A stretch of DNA of 64,000 bases from Hippopus hippopus (lineage: Eukaryota; Mollusca; Bivalvia; Cardiida; Cardiidae): assembly GCA_946811185.2 (NCBI GenBank), contig OX328106.1, positions 32,052,426 through 32,116,425 on the forward strand, read 5' to 3'. The position numbers and the translations under genes were made by a program. How positions within the stretch are numbered: the stretch's first letter is position 1; every line of letters begins with the position of its first letter. Under the pieces are notes generated by a model. The model saw only the letters and a list, made by a program, of their open reading frames with translations. It was not told where the DNA came from and ran no database searches. Below are positions 11,367-24,644 of the stretch, piece by piece.

Positions 11367-11899
11367 ATTATAGGGCCGTATTTTGTCAAAGCTCTGTTAT
11401 CATACGCCTCATTTCTAAAACATTGCTGACCCAGATTTCTGTGTGATTTTAAGTGTCAAAACTGATGATCGTGACAGAGCTGCGAAGTTTATCATCTATA
11501 GATTCAAATAAAATCATCATATGCAAGTTTCTTTGGCACTAGTTTTCGTCTGTGAAATACACACCTAGCATAGAAGGGGATAGGCTTCATTGAATTTCAA
11601 ATACATGTGTACATGTAAGTCTATGTTTTAATAAATTATGAGATATAAATCTTGAGATACAGAAATGAGAAAAAACAAATACTCTGACATCTGTGGCTTC
11701 TGCGGATTTTTTTATCAAACTCGTCGTGGCGTTTAGCGTTGTATGTGTTTTAACTGTAGTTTCGTTGTTGTTATATGTATTTTGATGATTTTTGGGAGAA
11801 ATAATCATGAGATATGGCATTTAATCCGCGTTAGTTTTTTTGCTTATACGCAAATAATTGTTCATGTTACAGCAATAGTCCTTTTACTTCTGCGACAAC
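11367..11899. other. Intergenic stretch, nothing recognised
   Basis: AT-rich single-copy-looking sequence between a family R MITE and a family T fragment. No gene or repeat identified. Confidence 0.35.
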
Positions 11900-12000
11900 C
11901 CTCATATGTTATAAAGCTCGCCAAAAGCCTGCTTAACAACGTTACTTTTTAGATTCGTTCAAAAACTTTTTATCTCAAATGCCAAATCATGTCAGATCCT
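11900..12000. repeat. Family T MITE fragment
   Basis: AAGCTCGCCAAAAGCCTGCT, then TTTTTATCTCAAATGCCAAA and TCATGTCAGAT, matching the right half of the family T copy at 864-1008. Confidence 0.5.
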
Positions 12001-12009
12001 GTACCGGTT

Positions 12010-12299
12010 GATTGAATTAGCGTTTATTTATCGTCGCCACCGGTTTCCCATATGGGCGACGTCCCCTGAAGGCTGTTAGTATTGTTACGGGGGATAGTGC
12101 GTATACAGGACGAAACCCATCCTAAGTTTCGCCTGGTTCTTTAACATGCTCGGTGTATAGCACCGTCACACGGGACCTCGGTTTAACGTCTCATCCGAAA
12201 GACTAATGGTAATTTTAGGTGGCCAGCCGTGGGAATCGAACCCACACCCTCATGATCACGAATCTTACGCTCTACCAACTGAGCTATGCGGGCTGGTCT
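12010..12299 (-). mobile_element. tRNA-derived SINE, family 1, copy 1, with 12-bp target duplication
   Basis: Read on the minus strand it starts with a complete tRNA-like head: box A TAGCTCAGTTGGTAGAGC, box B GGTTCGATTCC, acceptor-stem-like CCCGC/GCTGG. A conserved body containing GATGAGACGTTAAACCGAGG follows. The tail is CGCTAATTCAAT. The 12-mer CCTGTACCGGTT flanks it exactly at 11998-12009 and 12300-12311, so this is a recent, intact retroposition. The body resembles conserved central domains of metazoan SINE superfamilies (possibly Nin-DC, from memory). A second copy is at 34806-35104. Confidence 0.9.
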
Positions 12300-12617
12300 C
12301 CTGTACCGGTTTATCTTTGGTGACTGTATGAACGACAGCCGAATGCGTAGAGCGCATGCGCACCTTGCAGTGTTTGTTTCTGGCCAGATATATCACTGTC
12401 AGCGGATTGCTAGGCAAATCCGCTTTTAATTGTCGAAAAATAGCTTAGTGGTGAGAGGTGACCATGATTTATCTGTATGATATCATTTGTGAAGAGGTAG
12501 ACTAAGTTCAGGCTGCACGTCTGTACTGTCTGACCTTGGTTGCACTCTTCGATAACCAGTTGATAGATCAATTTTCGTCTTATCCAACTAAACCAATCAA
12601 GTTATAATGAACGGCTA

Positions 12618-12856
12618 TTAATCCTTTACAAAACAATCCCCTTGTTTTGCGACCATTAATAGGAAGGCTATTTTGAAAAAAAAAAAAAGGGAAAAAAGGA
12701 GAATATGCTGGTAATCAGCATTTTCTTCTGTTCAGAAAATGTTTTCCATCCTTTCAAAGACTTATCCCAAAATTTAACCCAAAATCAATTCGTTGCCTGC
12801 ACATAATTTGAATTTGGACAAAAGTCTAAACTTTTGTTATCCAGTAAAGAGCTTAC
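12618..12856. mobile_element. TTAA-MITE-2, full-length copy
   Basis: Starts TTAATCCTTTACAAAACAAT and ends GTAAAGAGCTTA. A central hairpin lies around GAATATGCTGGTAATCAGCA. Family consensus ends are TTAACCCTTTACC and GGTAAAGGGTTAA, with a core of GGAGAAAATGCTGGT and ACCAGCATTTTCTCC. TTAA target and CCC termini suggest piggyBac-type mobilisation. Confidence 0.7.
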
Positions 12857-13217
12857 CCTTTGGTAATTCTGACCTAGCAGGGGGAAGATTCAGCGCGTCC
12901 CACAATCGATCTTCATTAAATTAACCATAATTAGAGGGAATAAAAATGATTTCGTTTAGCCGATCGCTCATTTGTCCGTTCCTATTTATTCGTATTTATT
13001 TGGGACAAAGCAGAAGCCAGGCGACCGAATCCAATACGCCATGTAGCATTTATAATGGCGGGGGGAAATCGGGGCAATATCGTCACTTGTGAGTTCGCGT
13101 TACAAGCTTATTGAAAAATATTGACTCTTTAAACAAACGATAAAACAATTTAGACTCGCCCGTATTGAAATCATTGTCACACGTAAAATTTACTCTTTCA
13201 CTGCTTATGGCAACTTA

Positions 13218-13274
13218 TTGTTATTTTATTTTTATTATTATAATTATTATTATTATTATCATCATTATTATTTC
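13218..13274. repeat. ATT trinucleotide microsatellite
   Basis: Imperfect (ATT)n with TTA/ATC interruptions. Confidence 0.7.
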
Positions 13275-13387
13275 GTTTACATAGTCATCTAGTAATGGCA
13301 CCATTTTATATCCGTTAAATGTTCGGTGGGTTTGTATGTTGAAAATTCAACTAGCTGAATCAGTTAATACTGTACTAAATATGTCCA

Positions 13388-13592
13388 TGTTTTTACGACC
13401 CTGTGGAAGAACGCTTTCGAAAACATTTTAGGAAAATTAGAAAATGCTGGTAACCAGCATTTTCTTCTTTTCCCAAAATGTTTTCTTTCCTTTCTAGGAT
13501 AAATCATATCGTTTAAAATACACTTGATTTGTCGTGTGCAAATGCTTTCAATTTCGATGACTCTGAACTTTTGCTGTCGTGTAAAGGGTTAA
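13388..13592. mobile_element. TTAA-MITE-2, left end lost
   Basis: Begins at the ACGACCCTGTGGAAGAA segment, has the core hairpin GAAAATGCTGGTAACCAGCA, and ends GTAAAGGGTTAA at 13592. Confidence 0.7.
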
Positions 13593-13701
13593 TATTCGCT
13601 AAATTACAAGTTGAATATCCCATTCCAGGCTCATTTTAGACCACAAAAAAGTCAAATGTTTCAAGGATTGGAAAATATCACTCTTTTACTCTCAACCAAA
13701 C

Positions 13702-13904
13702 GGTAAAATTATAGACTTGTCCAAGTTGCAAGCATTTGCAGACGATGAATTAAATGTGGCTCAAAAGAGGCAATTTATATGATAGAAAACATTGTGAGAA
13801 AAGGAGAAAATGCTGGTTACCAGCATTTTCTCCTTTTCTTACAATGTTTTCCAAAACCTTCTTTCTCAGGGTCGTTAAACCTTTGGATTATGTGGTAATG
13901 GTTT
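13702..13904. mobile_element. TTAA-MITE-2, reverse orientation
   Basis: Segments appear in reversed order: GACTTGTCCAAGTTGCAAGC first, then the core hairpin GAGAAAATGCTGGTTACCAG, then TCAGGGTCGTTAAACC. Confidence 0.7.
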
Positions 13905-14554
13905 AAGCACATGGAAAATATTGAGCAAAAGGAACAATTGCTTAAAAACAAGCATTTGGTCCTTTTCTAGGATTTAACAAAAAATGTGCAAGCGTGTGAA
14001 AAATCGTATAAATTTTTTTCTAGTAATGGATCGCTGCAGGTTAAACTGTATCATTTAAATTTCATTCGAGTTCGAGCTTCATGCTTTATTTGTTTGATTG
14101 TTAACCGCTGTCTTGCATCAATGTTTCAGTTATATCATTCCGAACCATGCAACTATTCGTGTGTTCCTGGGCTTTCTCTTACCAGTATATTGCACAACAC
14201 ATTTTCTAAGCCGCTGGTAGCTGTGCACGTAATTTACCGTCTTCACATTGTTCAGCGAAGAAAGATAAATCGGTTATGTTCAAAGACTACAATCCGTCCT
14301 CGAAAAGTGAAAAGTGTGTAGCTCAAACATATTTTATTCATCAATTTATTACAAACACTTAAAGACAAATCAATAGAATAACAAAAATAAATGACGAAAT
14401 GGATTAGAACGAAAGCAAAGCTTATATGGTTCTTCTACAAAATTCCAGGTACACAGTTACTGGTTAATAATAATGTATAACGTAAGAAAAATAATAATCT
14501 GCTAATTTTCCTGTTCTTTTTTTCCCACGGTTTTCTCTCAGTGAAAAGTGTTCA

Positions 14555-14741
14555 TGCCGCTTTCAACATTATTTCAGTCATATCACTGCCACTGGTCACA
14601 TATTCTTGTATGACAATGGTTTCACCAGTATTAGGCAAGGAACCTTAGGTATCCAGCCCAAGGACGCCCCCGCGAAAAACCTAATACTTTGAGTGAGTAT
14701 CAAACCCGGGGCCTCCAAGTTACGAGTACTACACTTTACCA
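14555..14741 (-). mobile_element. tRNA-derived SINE, family 2, reverse copy
   Basis: The complement of the element at 2878-3125: body GCTTTCAACATTATTTCAGT and head CAAACCCGGGGCCTCCAAGT. It lies directly beside a TTAA-MITE-2. Confidence 0.65.
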
Positions 14742-14742
14742 G

Positions 14743-14970
14743 TAACCCTTTACCACACAATCCCAAGTTTTCACGACCCCAGGAGAGAAGGCTATTGAAA
14801 ACTTTGTGGGAAAAGAAGAAAATGCTGGAAGCCAGCATTTTCTCCTTTTCCCGCAATATTTTCTACCCTAACAAAGACAGAAATCATCATTTGAGCCACA
14901 TTACATTTGTCCTCAGGAAATACTTTCCACTTGAACAGGTCTAAAATTTTGTTGTTTGGTAAGGAGTTAA
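14743..14970. mobile_element. TTAA-MITE-2, full-length copy
   Basis: GTAACCCTTTACCACACAAT at the left and TTTGGTAAGGAGTTAA at the right. Core hairpin AATGCTGGAAGCCAGCATTT. Confidence 0.8.
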
Positions 14971-15178
14971 GCCACGCAGGTACCCCAAATTCTGGATTGC
15001 AAGTCCTGTTCGTTACAGACCGAGCTGCAGGACTCAGTTTGGGCTACACGTACGAACAGGTGACGGGACGGTTTAACATCCCAAATAATAACAACTGAAA
15101 TTAAAATGTTATCAAATTTACTGATATTCAATCATAAAAGAACTCAATGATTCAAAAAGAGACGGACAGAACAATGAA

Positions 15179-15394
15179 TTAACCCCTTTACCACACTACC
15201 AAGATGAGAAGTTTAGAAAACATTGTGGGAAAAAAGGAGAAAATGCTGGTTACCAGCATTTTCTCCTTTTTTCCATAATGTTTTCTAACCATTCTAAGAC
15301 AAATTTCATTATTTGAACCATATTTTATATTTGTTGCTCTATACAGGCTTTCAAAATGTACAAGTCCAAAATTTTCTCATTTTGGTAAAGGGTG
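15179..15394. mobile_element. TTAA-MITE-2, full-length copy
   Basis: TTAACCCCTTTACCACACTA to TTTTGGTAAAGGGTGA, with the core hairpin AATGCTGGTTACCAGCATTT. Confidence 0.8.
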
Positions 15395-18300
15395 ACGACC
15401 TCGAGAGAAACAAAGCCAGTTTGGACCCCGAGGCCAAATCATTTAACGTCATAACCAATTTGCATAACATTATCTTTAGAGGCGCCGTTGTGTTAGTTTG
15501 TAGCCGTATTGTTTTAGACTTTTCCCATAACTTAGATCTTCCGTTACAATTCAGTCAGCCTTGGTTACAGTTCGATCATTTTCTTTTTCTTTTACATATT
15601 CGGACGTTCCTTTTTTTTTTGACGTAATAAAAACGGAAGTGATTAACAGATAGCTGTTAAAGATCTAGAGCAGACCACGATTAGGAGAGCGTGATACGGG
15701 GTAATTAAGAAATTACCGCATGGACCCTGGCTTCCATGCAGTCTTCTCAATGTGCGTTGACCTTTGAAAGATAAAGCTAAGTTGAAATACTGATTTTCCC
15801 ATCCTTCTGATAATGCCGGTTACTTCTTTAACTCTGGAGCTGCCAAAATGACACATGGCTCGTGTAGCTTTCCGGTCGTTTTATATAAAAAATCGGACAG
15901 CGCTTCCGGTTGAGTTTCTTGATCCACATTGTTCGCTACCTAAGGTTTAATTATGACCAGAAATATTGTTCATTTGTATTGAAAAGAACATTTTTTTTTT
16001 AAATCAGAAATTTCTCTTTTTTTTTGGGGGGGGGGGCAATTATTTACATGACAAAACATTTTTTTCTCTACTAACGTCCAGTGAATGGACTATTACATCT
16101 AGTAAAAAAAAGTGTAATCTTTGCTTCTAAACAACCTGACAGTCATTTTGCAATCGGTAACTTCTGTTTTCATGAGAGCAAATATGACGTCATCGCACTT
16201 ATTTGAGTACGATCCTCAATAATCGAGACGAATGTTACCGCCAATTTTCTTTACTGTTACAAAGAAAAATACCTATAGTGGTATTTGTCGGTGTTTTTTA
16301 AACAAATCTTATTTCAACGCCAAAAGTTCGAAAAATGACCCTTTAAAATCATTATGTATGCATATTTTTTTTTCTTTCCCCATAACTGAAAATATCCATA
16401 TAACTTATCGCTATAAGGATTAATTTTGATGGATATCGGAAGTGATTGGACGATACGAGAACGAATTGGGCCCTCTTTATAGATGTAATCGGACCGCACA
16501 TCTGGTTCGTTTTGATCTGGACGGTCTTTTCTCATTCATGACTCAATCAATTATTTCTGTATTGAAATTGATCATTTTTATTATTGCTATTAAGGGGGTG
16601 GAAGAGGTAAAATTTCTGGTACGATCCTTGTTTGTTTTCGGACCTCTGCCAATTATACAACAGCATTGACGTAAACGTATTTGTTTGCTTTGGGCGGGAT
16701 CTTAGCGGCTTTCAACAAAATTTTAGTTACATCGCTGTTGTAAATAACTTGATCATCTTTCAAGCGAGCCTCTGGCGAGCGTGATAAAATTTCATAGGCG
16801 ATTTTAATAAAATTCTATCTTAAGAGCCAACGAATTACAGGTTCTTTTATCATATTTCAATATTTCACGAAATATCGATCAGAATATTTAAAACCATACA
16901 TACACACGTGATATTTTCCATGAATAAAACCTGATTCCCCTCTCAGAAAGGAGTGAAAAAATGACGTCACGTCATCAAAGACGTGACACAATGCTTATCT
17001 CAAACGTGTGTAATATAGGAAACTTCGTTATAGGTGAAGACGCTGAAAACCAGGGAAGTTATGTGATAAAATTAACTTCCGAAGATTTTTTATACTTTTG
17101 AAATGTCGCAGATGAAATCGGGTTAGTAAGTGACTAAGTGACAAATGAAACAACGGACCCTAGTTTCTGATTTCCTGTATATCTAGCCTGCAGCAATTTC
17201 TATGGGTTTTAATTGCTAAAACTTTTCAGGATACAGACAACCAATTTAATGAAGTAGTGACTGTTTCAAAAATAGAAGTCGTTTGGCGCAGCATCCATTT
17301 CAGATTTCAAGCGTGTTTATTACCTTTAATTTATCTAATTTGTCTATATCGTCAAAGAGTGTTGCAACTGGGATTTGTTTTGGCTAATGTCGTATACATA
17401 CTGTCTTCTCGATTTATTACCAACATTTAATGGATGTCTGCTATCTCTCTGTTTTTTTTTTTACCATGTTAGAAATTAATCCGAGAGATGTTCTCTGGTA
17501 GAAAAAGTACTTCATGATTAGACGGGAAACAGAAAAAAAATATGTCCCTCGACTTAGCTCTCCCGCCCCTTCAGAACTAGTAATGTGTTCCAATCGTAGC
17601 AAATATGAGCAGAGCTTTCTGACAAGAGTTTTTCTGATCGTTCAGTGTCCTTCGTGTGTCAGCGGTCGTTTGTCCCTTCGTTCGCATGCCAATTATTTCT
17701 TGAAAAGACTTCTCATCATAAACGAATGGACTCAATAAAGTCAAATTGTATATGCTGAATTCTCAGGATGCGAAAAAGAAATTTGAGTCATATGATCGTA
17801 AGATGGTCATAGAGCGAAAATAAATCACAGTCAACAAAAGCCGTCATAATAATTTGCTCAGAACCGGCAGTTCGACTGCCTTGAAACTTGGTATCGGTTG
17901 TCAGTATCGCCTACTAGACTTACATAGATTGTCTAAGCTACATCACGTCCTGTCCCAGGACTCAGACATGTATAAAAACAACTAAGAGTCTGAATAAAGT
18001 CCTTTTGTCCTGGATCAAAAGATTTGGAAACTGGAAAGTTTGTGTGCAGCATCATCTATTGAATCTTTGTCAAGATTTTGTTTAACTTAAAAAAAATACC
18101 GTCTATTAGAAAAAAATGTTTTCCGTGTAGAATTAGAGACGATGAAACCAGATGCTGAAATTTCAGATAAGCGATTTCAGGCTCATCGATTTACCTTGTC
18201 TCTCGTTTGTGTTTGTTTGTAGTCGGCAGGTGACTGGACTGTGAACATAACGTCAAAATTATAAATGTCAATAACTAATGTTAGTTTTCCAGTTGTTTTC

Positions 18301-18410
18301 AGGGTGGAATTGGCCGAGCGCACTCTATATCGAGAGCAGTTTTATAATTGATTTACTGGCGTTACTCTGTATCTTATTATAATTAGTCGCTTATTTCTAC
18401 TTTCTTTAAA
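15395..18410. other. Intergenic stretch with few recognisable repeats
   Basis: About 3 kb without a supported gene. Only worn fragments were seen: a MITE-1-like piece near 15885-15945 and a family T-like piece near 16745-16855. Short open frames have no domain and no splice context I can defend. Confidence 0.4.
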
Positions 18411-21400
18411 GTGCAGTCATCATTGGATGCTTATTGCTAACTATCTTAACGTACAAGCAATATTGGTTCCATATGGCTACTTTCCTTAAAAATCCTTACT
18501 GGTTTTATATGGCTACTTTTCTGTAGTTGCACGCCTTAGTGGTTCCATATGACTACTTTTCTTAATGTGCAAGCCCTACTGGTTCCGTAAGACAACGTAC
18601 TTTTCTTAAAGCGCGAGCCTTATTGGTTACATATGGCTACTTTCCTTTAAGTATAGACCTTAGTGGTTCCATATGACTACTTTTCTTAACGTGCAAGTGT
18701 CAATGGTTCCTTATGGCTAGTTTCCTTAAGCTGCAAACCTTACCAGTTCTGTATTGCTAAGGTGCTTAAAGTGCAAGCCTTACTGATTCAATGTGATTAC
18801 TTTCTTTAAAATGCAAGCCTTACTACTTCAAAATGGCTGATGTCTTTAAAGGCAAGCCTTAGTGGTTCCAAATGGCTGCTTTTCTTGAAGTGCAAGTCAA
18901 GCAAGTGGTTCCCTATGGCTTTTTTTTAAAAACAAGCCTTAGTGGTACCATATTGATACTGTTCTCAAAGTACACTCATAAACAGTTCCGCGGATAGTTT
19001 CCTTTCTGTACAAACCTTTTTGGTTTAATACGGCTACTTTTCTTAAAGCGAAATTTCTAATGGTTCCATATAGCTGATTTTCTAAAAGTGAAAATCATAA
19101 TGGTTCTATATGTCTACTTTTCTGATGATGCAAGCCTTACTGGTTCGACATGACTACTTTTCTCAACGTGCAGATCTTAACATTTTGTTAGTACAAACCT
19201 TAACGGTTCCATATTTTTCTTGAAGTGCAAGGCTAACTGATTCAGTATGGAAAGTTTCCTAAAAGTACAATCCAAACTGTTTCCATGTGGCTAGTTCTGT
19301 TAAAGTGAAAGCCTTGCATGTTCAATATGGCTAGTTTTCTCAAATTAAAGCCATATGTCTTCTTTCCGTTTAAGTGCAATTCTAAGTGATTTCCATAAGG
19401 GTGCATTTCTTTAAGTCCGTGAGCGTAAGCCTCAGAGGTTCCATTTGGGCACATCCCTTAAAGTGCAAGCCTTTTTGGTTCAATATGGTTACTCTTTCCA
19501 AAGTGCAAGTCTTAGTGATTTCCATACGGGTGCATGTCTTATAGTCCATAAGTGTAAGCTTTAGCGATTACATATGGCTATTTTTCTCAAGTGCATGCCT
19601 TTCTGGTTCTATATGGCAGCTTTTCTGAAGGTTCAAAACTAAGTGATTCTATATGGCTATGTTCGTTAAAGTGCAAACCTTGGTGGTTCCATACAGCTAC
19701 TTTCCTTAAATTGAATGTCTTAAAGGTTTAATTTAATATGGCTACCCTCATTTGAGCGCAAGCCTTCCTTGTTACTTGTGGCTACTTTCCTTGAAATACA
19801 TACCTATACGGTTCAATGTGGCCCTTTTACACAAAGTACAAGCCTTAATGGTTTCATATATTATATTGCTAATTTTCTTGAAGTGCACGCCTTAAAGGTT
19901 CCTTATTTCTAGAAAGTAACAAGCTCATGTGATTCCATTTGGTTACTTGCCTTAAAGTGCAAACCTCACTGGTTCTTTACGAGTACTTTCCTCAACGTGC
20001 AAAGCTCAGTTTCCAAAAAAAGATTTTTTTTTTTTTCATTATTTCTTAACATGCTAGCCTTAACGATTCGAAACAAACCTTACTGGTCCCATACGCTCAG
20101 TTTTCTTGGAGTTCAAGCCGTAATGGTTCCATATGGTTTTTTAGCTATAAGTGCAAGCCTTATTGGTTCCACATGGCTACTTTCCTTTGCAAGCCTTTCT
20201 GCTTTCATATGGCTATATTGTTTATCGAAGTGCAAGCCCTAGTTGTTCCATATAGCTACTGTCCTTAGCTTGCAAGCCTTACTGATTTCATATGGCTAAT
20301 TTTGTTAAAGTGCAATCCTCATTTATTACATTTAGTTACTTTCTTCAACATGTAGGTCTTGCTAATTACTTATGGCTAGTTTTCTTCAAATATATGACTT
20401 ATTGGTTTGATGTTACCTATTTTCTCGAAGTGCTTGCCTGAAAGGTTCCATTTGACTACTTTCATTTCAGCGTAAGGCTTAGTGATTCCATTTGATAACT
20501 TTCTTTTAAAGTGCACGTCTAACTGGTTCCAGACTTGTGATTACTTTCCTTGAAGTTTAAGGCTTAATGATTCCATTCGGTAATTTTTCTTAAAGTGAAC
20601 GTGTTACTGTTTCCATGTGACTGCTTTCCTTTAATTGTAACGCTTAGTGATTACATTTGGTAACTTTCCTTAATGTGTACGTCTTACTGGCTCCATATGG
20701 TTCCATATCGTTAGTTTGTTTGGGATGAAAGCCTTAAAGTAGCGGTTCTGTGTGGCTATTTTGCTAAAAGTACAGGCATAAGCGGTTTCATATGCTACTT
20801 TTCTTACATTTCAAGCCGACTCTTTCAGTTTGGCGTCTTTCCTGAAAGCGAAAGCCATGTACTGTTTTCATGTGGCAACTTTCCTGGAAGTTCTAGCCTT
20901 ACTTGTTCCATATTACTACTTTCCTTACTGGTTCCACGTGTCTACTTCCATTAATGTGCAAGCCTTACTGGTTCCATGTTGCTACTTTTATCATAGTCCA
21001 TGCCTTACTGATCCTTATTGACACTTTCTTTATTGCAGAAGAATAACTGGTTTTATGTGCCTAGTTCCTGAAAGTTCATGCTTACTGTTTCCATCTTGCT
21101 ACTTTCTTTAAAGTACAAGCGCCACTGGTTCCATATTGCCCCTTTGCTTAAAGGACAAGTCTACCTCGTTTCATATTGCAAGCTTTCTTAAAATACAAGG
21201 CCTACTGGTTCTGCATTGCTACTTTCGTCAAAGTACAAGCCCTAAAGGTGCCATTATTGCTACTTTTCTTGAAGTACATGGACAATAATTATCACTTCTG
21301 TATGGTCACGTTCGTTTGAGTTCAAGCCTTAAGTACTGATTTCATATGGCTACTTGACAGTGCAGTCATTATCGCTTGCTTATTACTAGTTTCCTTATTA

Positions 21401-21560
21401 ATGTGCTATCTTAATTGGTTGCTTATTGATACTTTGCTTAAAGTACGGTCATTATTGGTTCCTTATGGCAACTTTTCTTAAATTGCAATCATTATTGGTT
21501 GCATGTTTCTACTTTAGTTTAAGTGCAAGCATTGATGGTTGCATATTGCTAATTTTAACC
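18411..21560. repeat. 3.1-kb degenerate minisatellite, about 40-bp period
   Basis: Tandem units resemble GCAAGCCTTACTGGTTCCAT followed by ATGGCTACTTTTCTTAAAGT, with lengths of roughly 36-45 bp. Dozens of copies, none identical to its neighbour over long runs. Recurring anchors are GGTTCCATATGGCTACTTT and TTAAAGTGCAAGCCTTA. Units drift gradually, and the end at 21540-21560 is abrupt. Open frames within it are by-products of the repeat. Confidence 0.92.
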
Positions 21561-24500
21561 CGGTTAGCGGACAAAAAAAAAAAAAAAGGTTTCTATCATG
21601 AATGACAGCAAGTCAGCTATCGAGGAACACTGATAAGAATTCGTATGTCTATTGACATGATATCTGTAAGTCTAGACCCTAGTATTGCAATTTTAATGGA
21701 ATTTGTTCCTCGAAAGAAAAATGTCATTTAACATAGAGCCAGTGGATCGTTGATCAGACTGCAAGTTTTTGTGTATGTCAGTTTCAGCCGTGGAGACTGG
21801 CTTAAAATCAATAAAAAGTAATTTTATGTAAGATAACATCGTTGCACAAAAAGATAAAAGATATTTCGAATCAATGGTATCGAAAATACGGTGAGGAGAG
21901 GAAGCAATTTCGGCCAAGTCTAATAAGATTTCACTGGCATTAATATTTAGGTCAACAGATATACACCTGAGATAACTCAAAAAGGGGCCGCAAGAGGTTA
22001 CTTAAATGTTTATACTGAAGAAAATGATAATTTTGTCAATATTTCAAACAGACATAATTAGAACTAAAGCAAATTGCATATGGGTATAGAGAATCGCAGC
22101 TTTACGACGTAATGATAGAAAATCGTTTAAATTGAAAAAAAATACTTTCCGCAGACCTATCTATAAGGTCTTGATGCTAACAGTGTTCGCTCCAATCAAC
22201 AGGTGAAAAACTACGTTGGAATACGTGGCATCTTTCATTGCTCTTTAAAGCCTATATAAGAATGTACAGGATTTTGTTGTTTGTACTCCATCAGGTCCTC
22301 CTTTTTGGTGAAGCGGTGTGTTTATACGATCATATCTATCCAATAATCATAGCAGCAATTTCTTCCAGCCATCCCCTGACACCACTTTGGCTTTGCATTG
22401 AGAAAGCTCCGGTAGGGAGTGATTATTCGGATGGCTGTTTATTAAATTGAGCTTAAATCAACCGGTTGACCAATTGTCTTGAAGCCCTCCCAAAATGAAT
22501 CAATTAATAGCGTTTATTGTACCGCCGATAAAAGTAGGAACCAAGTGTGTAAGCTTACAGTAGAATCTTAACAATCAATTTGCAAAAAGGGGCTATCAGA
22601 TTGGCAATAACAAGATGGATTCCTCTTGATTCTAGGAACAAGTATTTATAATGGGGGAGGTGGGAAAGGGGTAACGCAGTCCAGTCTTGCATAAATCATT
22701 CAAACTTTTTTAATTTTTCAAAAGTTAGTCTAAATCCTGTATATATGTTGTAAAAATACCCCATTTGTCCGTTTAGGTAATGTTCCCTATATATATTTTT
22801 TAACAACTTGCAGTAAATCTCCTATTCGAAGTTTGCGATTGAAAATACATGATGTTTCTCAGACAAAGTATTGCCAGTATTTTAAATCTGTCGTAAAAGT
22901 AGAGAAGTGCCTATCCATGAATGTTAGTAACTGTCTCGAAAGGCGATGTTACTTTTTGACTGGTCGCCTCTGGGTACAGAGACGATCAATTAAAAAAGAA
23001 TCGAAAGCTCCGCACAGATTTTGTATGCAAGTTTGAACTCTCATAATTTCATAAATAGAGCACAAAAGTGGGATACGACCATACCTGTTGCTTGCGTATT
23101 CAATAACCCTTCGTTTGAAATACAAATATTTTCAATTTAAAGGCTGAACAAAGGGAAAAAAAAAAGATTATTTCCTCTGTTACTCGAGTTGTTTACTTTC
23201 CCGAAAAACACAAAATGGCCGCCACACACGATAAATTTCGTAATTTTTTTCCCCCGAGATTTACGCGTTATATACGACTTCTACAAGCTCATTAGGTAAT
23301 GAAACGTTTAATTTGTCTTTTCTCATGTTTGTTACTAAAAGTTAATTGCTTTTCTCTGCAATACAGATTAAACTGACGAAACAGAAAGTCAGTCTTTCCT
23401 ACCGGAAAATTTACGATGGCATTGAGACGGTACGATACACAATAATGTCCAAATATGAAAAAAAAATCACCGTAGCATCTCATTATTGAGACTACCATGA
23501 ATGTGTGATATATGTGCCAATTTTTATATCATATTCCAGATGTTACGTCAGTGTTTAAATACAGACAGTGATAGACGTTACAGTATTAATTACAATTATC
23601 TTTTATACAATTCATGTTAAGCTGGTAAAGCTTTGGAACGGAGAGACTTGATGGATTCAAAATACTTTAAAGCCTAATATATTTCGGCATACTCTCGTTC
23701 TATCTTGGCTGTATTGTTCGACCGCGTCGACGATATATTGGTTTATTTTAAACAAAAGAAATATCGATGATATTATAAAATATAAATATGCAATAAAACA
23801 GTTAACATAGCTTAAGTCTTGGTTTTCAAACAAATGGATTATATCTATTTGACGAAATAAACGATATTTCGAATCAATTTGAGACAAAAAATGTAAGAAG
23901 TAACCGCTGGTATGGAATCAAGATCAGAAAGTGCCTTCTGTGCAGGCCGGTGTTAATCTAACCATCTGCTACATGTGATAATGTCGCGTATGGATGATAG
24001 AAAATCGTGTCTGTACAAAATACGATAGTACTGTAGGACTGCCGAATATCGTTTTATGGAATTTGCCGGAAATTGAGCTCTCTAATCAGTATCGTATTGG
24101 ACCATTGTCTGGTTCTTAATACACACTACAGTGCCCCGAAACCAATTTATTACAGTTAATTATGTAAACCCATTATTCTCAGTTTTCGCGAAAGTCTGTC
24201 TAAACCAAACCAAATGCTTTATTATTTGTTTTCTACATGTATTTGTTTGCGTGATTTTCGTCTTCATATTACGATGCTGTTATTTATCAGAACCCTCATT
24301 CAACGTCTCCATGTCATACTCTGAGTAGATTGAAAAACCCGAGTAAAAGTGCAAAGTACCGCTTGCAATGCAATTCACTATGCTTAGAAAAACCGACCCG
24401 TGAACATAAAGAAAGAAAACATTTTGGTTTGAACATCATTGTTAGGTTTAAGTTCACAAAAGACTTTGATAGATGTGCGATGTTAATCGTAAGAAAGTGT

Positions 24501-24564
24501 TTGATTTTTAGAATTTCGAGCCCTAATGAGCTTATTTACAACTGCAAATTAGTGCGCTGGAACA
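21561..24564. other. Intergenic stretch, nothing recognised
   Basis: About 3 kb of AT-rich DNA without a supported gene. A MITE-1-like core remnant lies near 23915-23960. No SINE head or long hairpin seen. Confidence 0.4.
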
Positions 24565-24644
24565 TTGAAGGAGACATTCGGCAAACCTCGGGAGATCCTT
24601 TGATCAAATCATTAGATGTAGTTACGGAATCGACCGAGTTGTGA
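24565..24644 (+). other. Possible terminal coding exon or its relic, copy 1
   Basis: In one frame this reads DIRQTSGDPLIKSLDV then VTESTEL and a TGA at 24642-24644. Ten kb away the same peptide recurs in two pieces (34445-34504 and 35146-35178), and most base differences fall at third codon positions. That pattern suggests protein-level constraint. The open frame extends back to 24330 without recognisable domains, and no clear acceptor is visible. Function unknown. It could be a duplicated last exon, a domesticated repeat ORF or a pseudo-exon. Confidence 0.35.

Noticed and set aside
12226..12299. A functional tRNA gene
   Set aside because: The tRNA-like sequence is the head of a SINE with target duplications around the whole 290-bp unit.
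13986..14321. 111-aa plus-strand ORF
   Set aside because: No recognisable domain, no splice or promoter context, composition as surrounding DNA.
18411..21560. A CRISPR array
   Set aside because: Units are degenerate and contiguous with no constant repeat and variable spacer; the context is eukaryotic.
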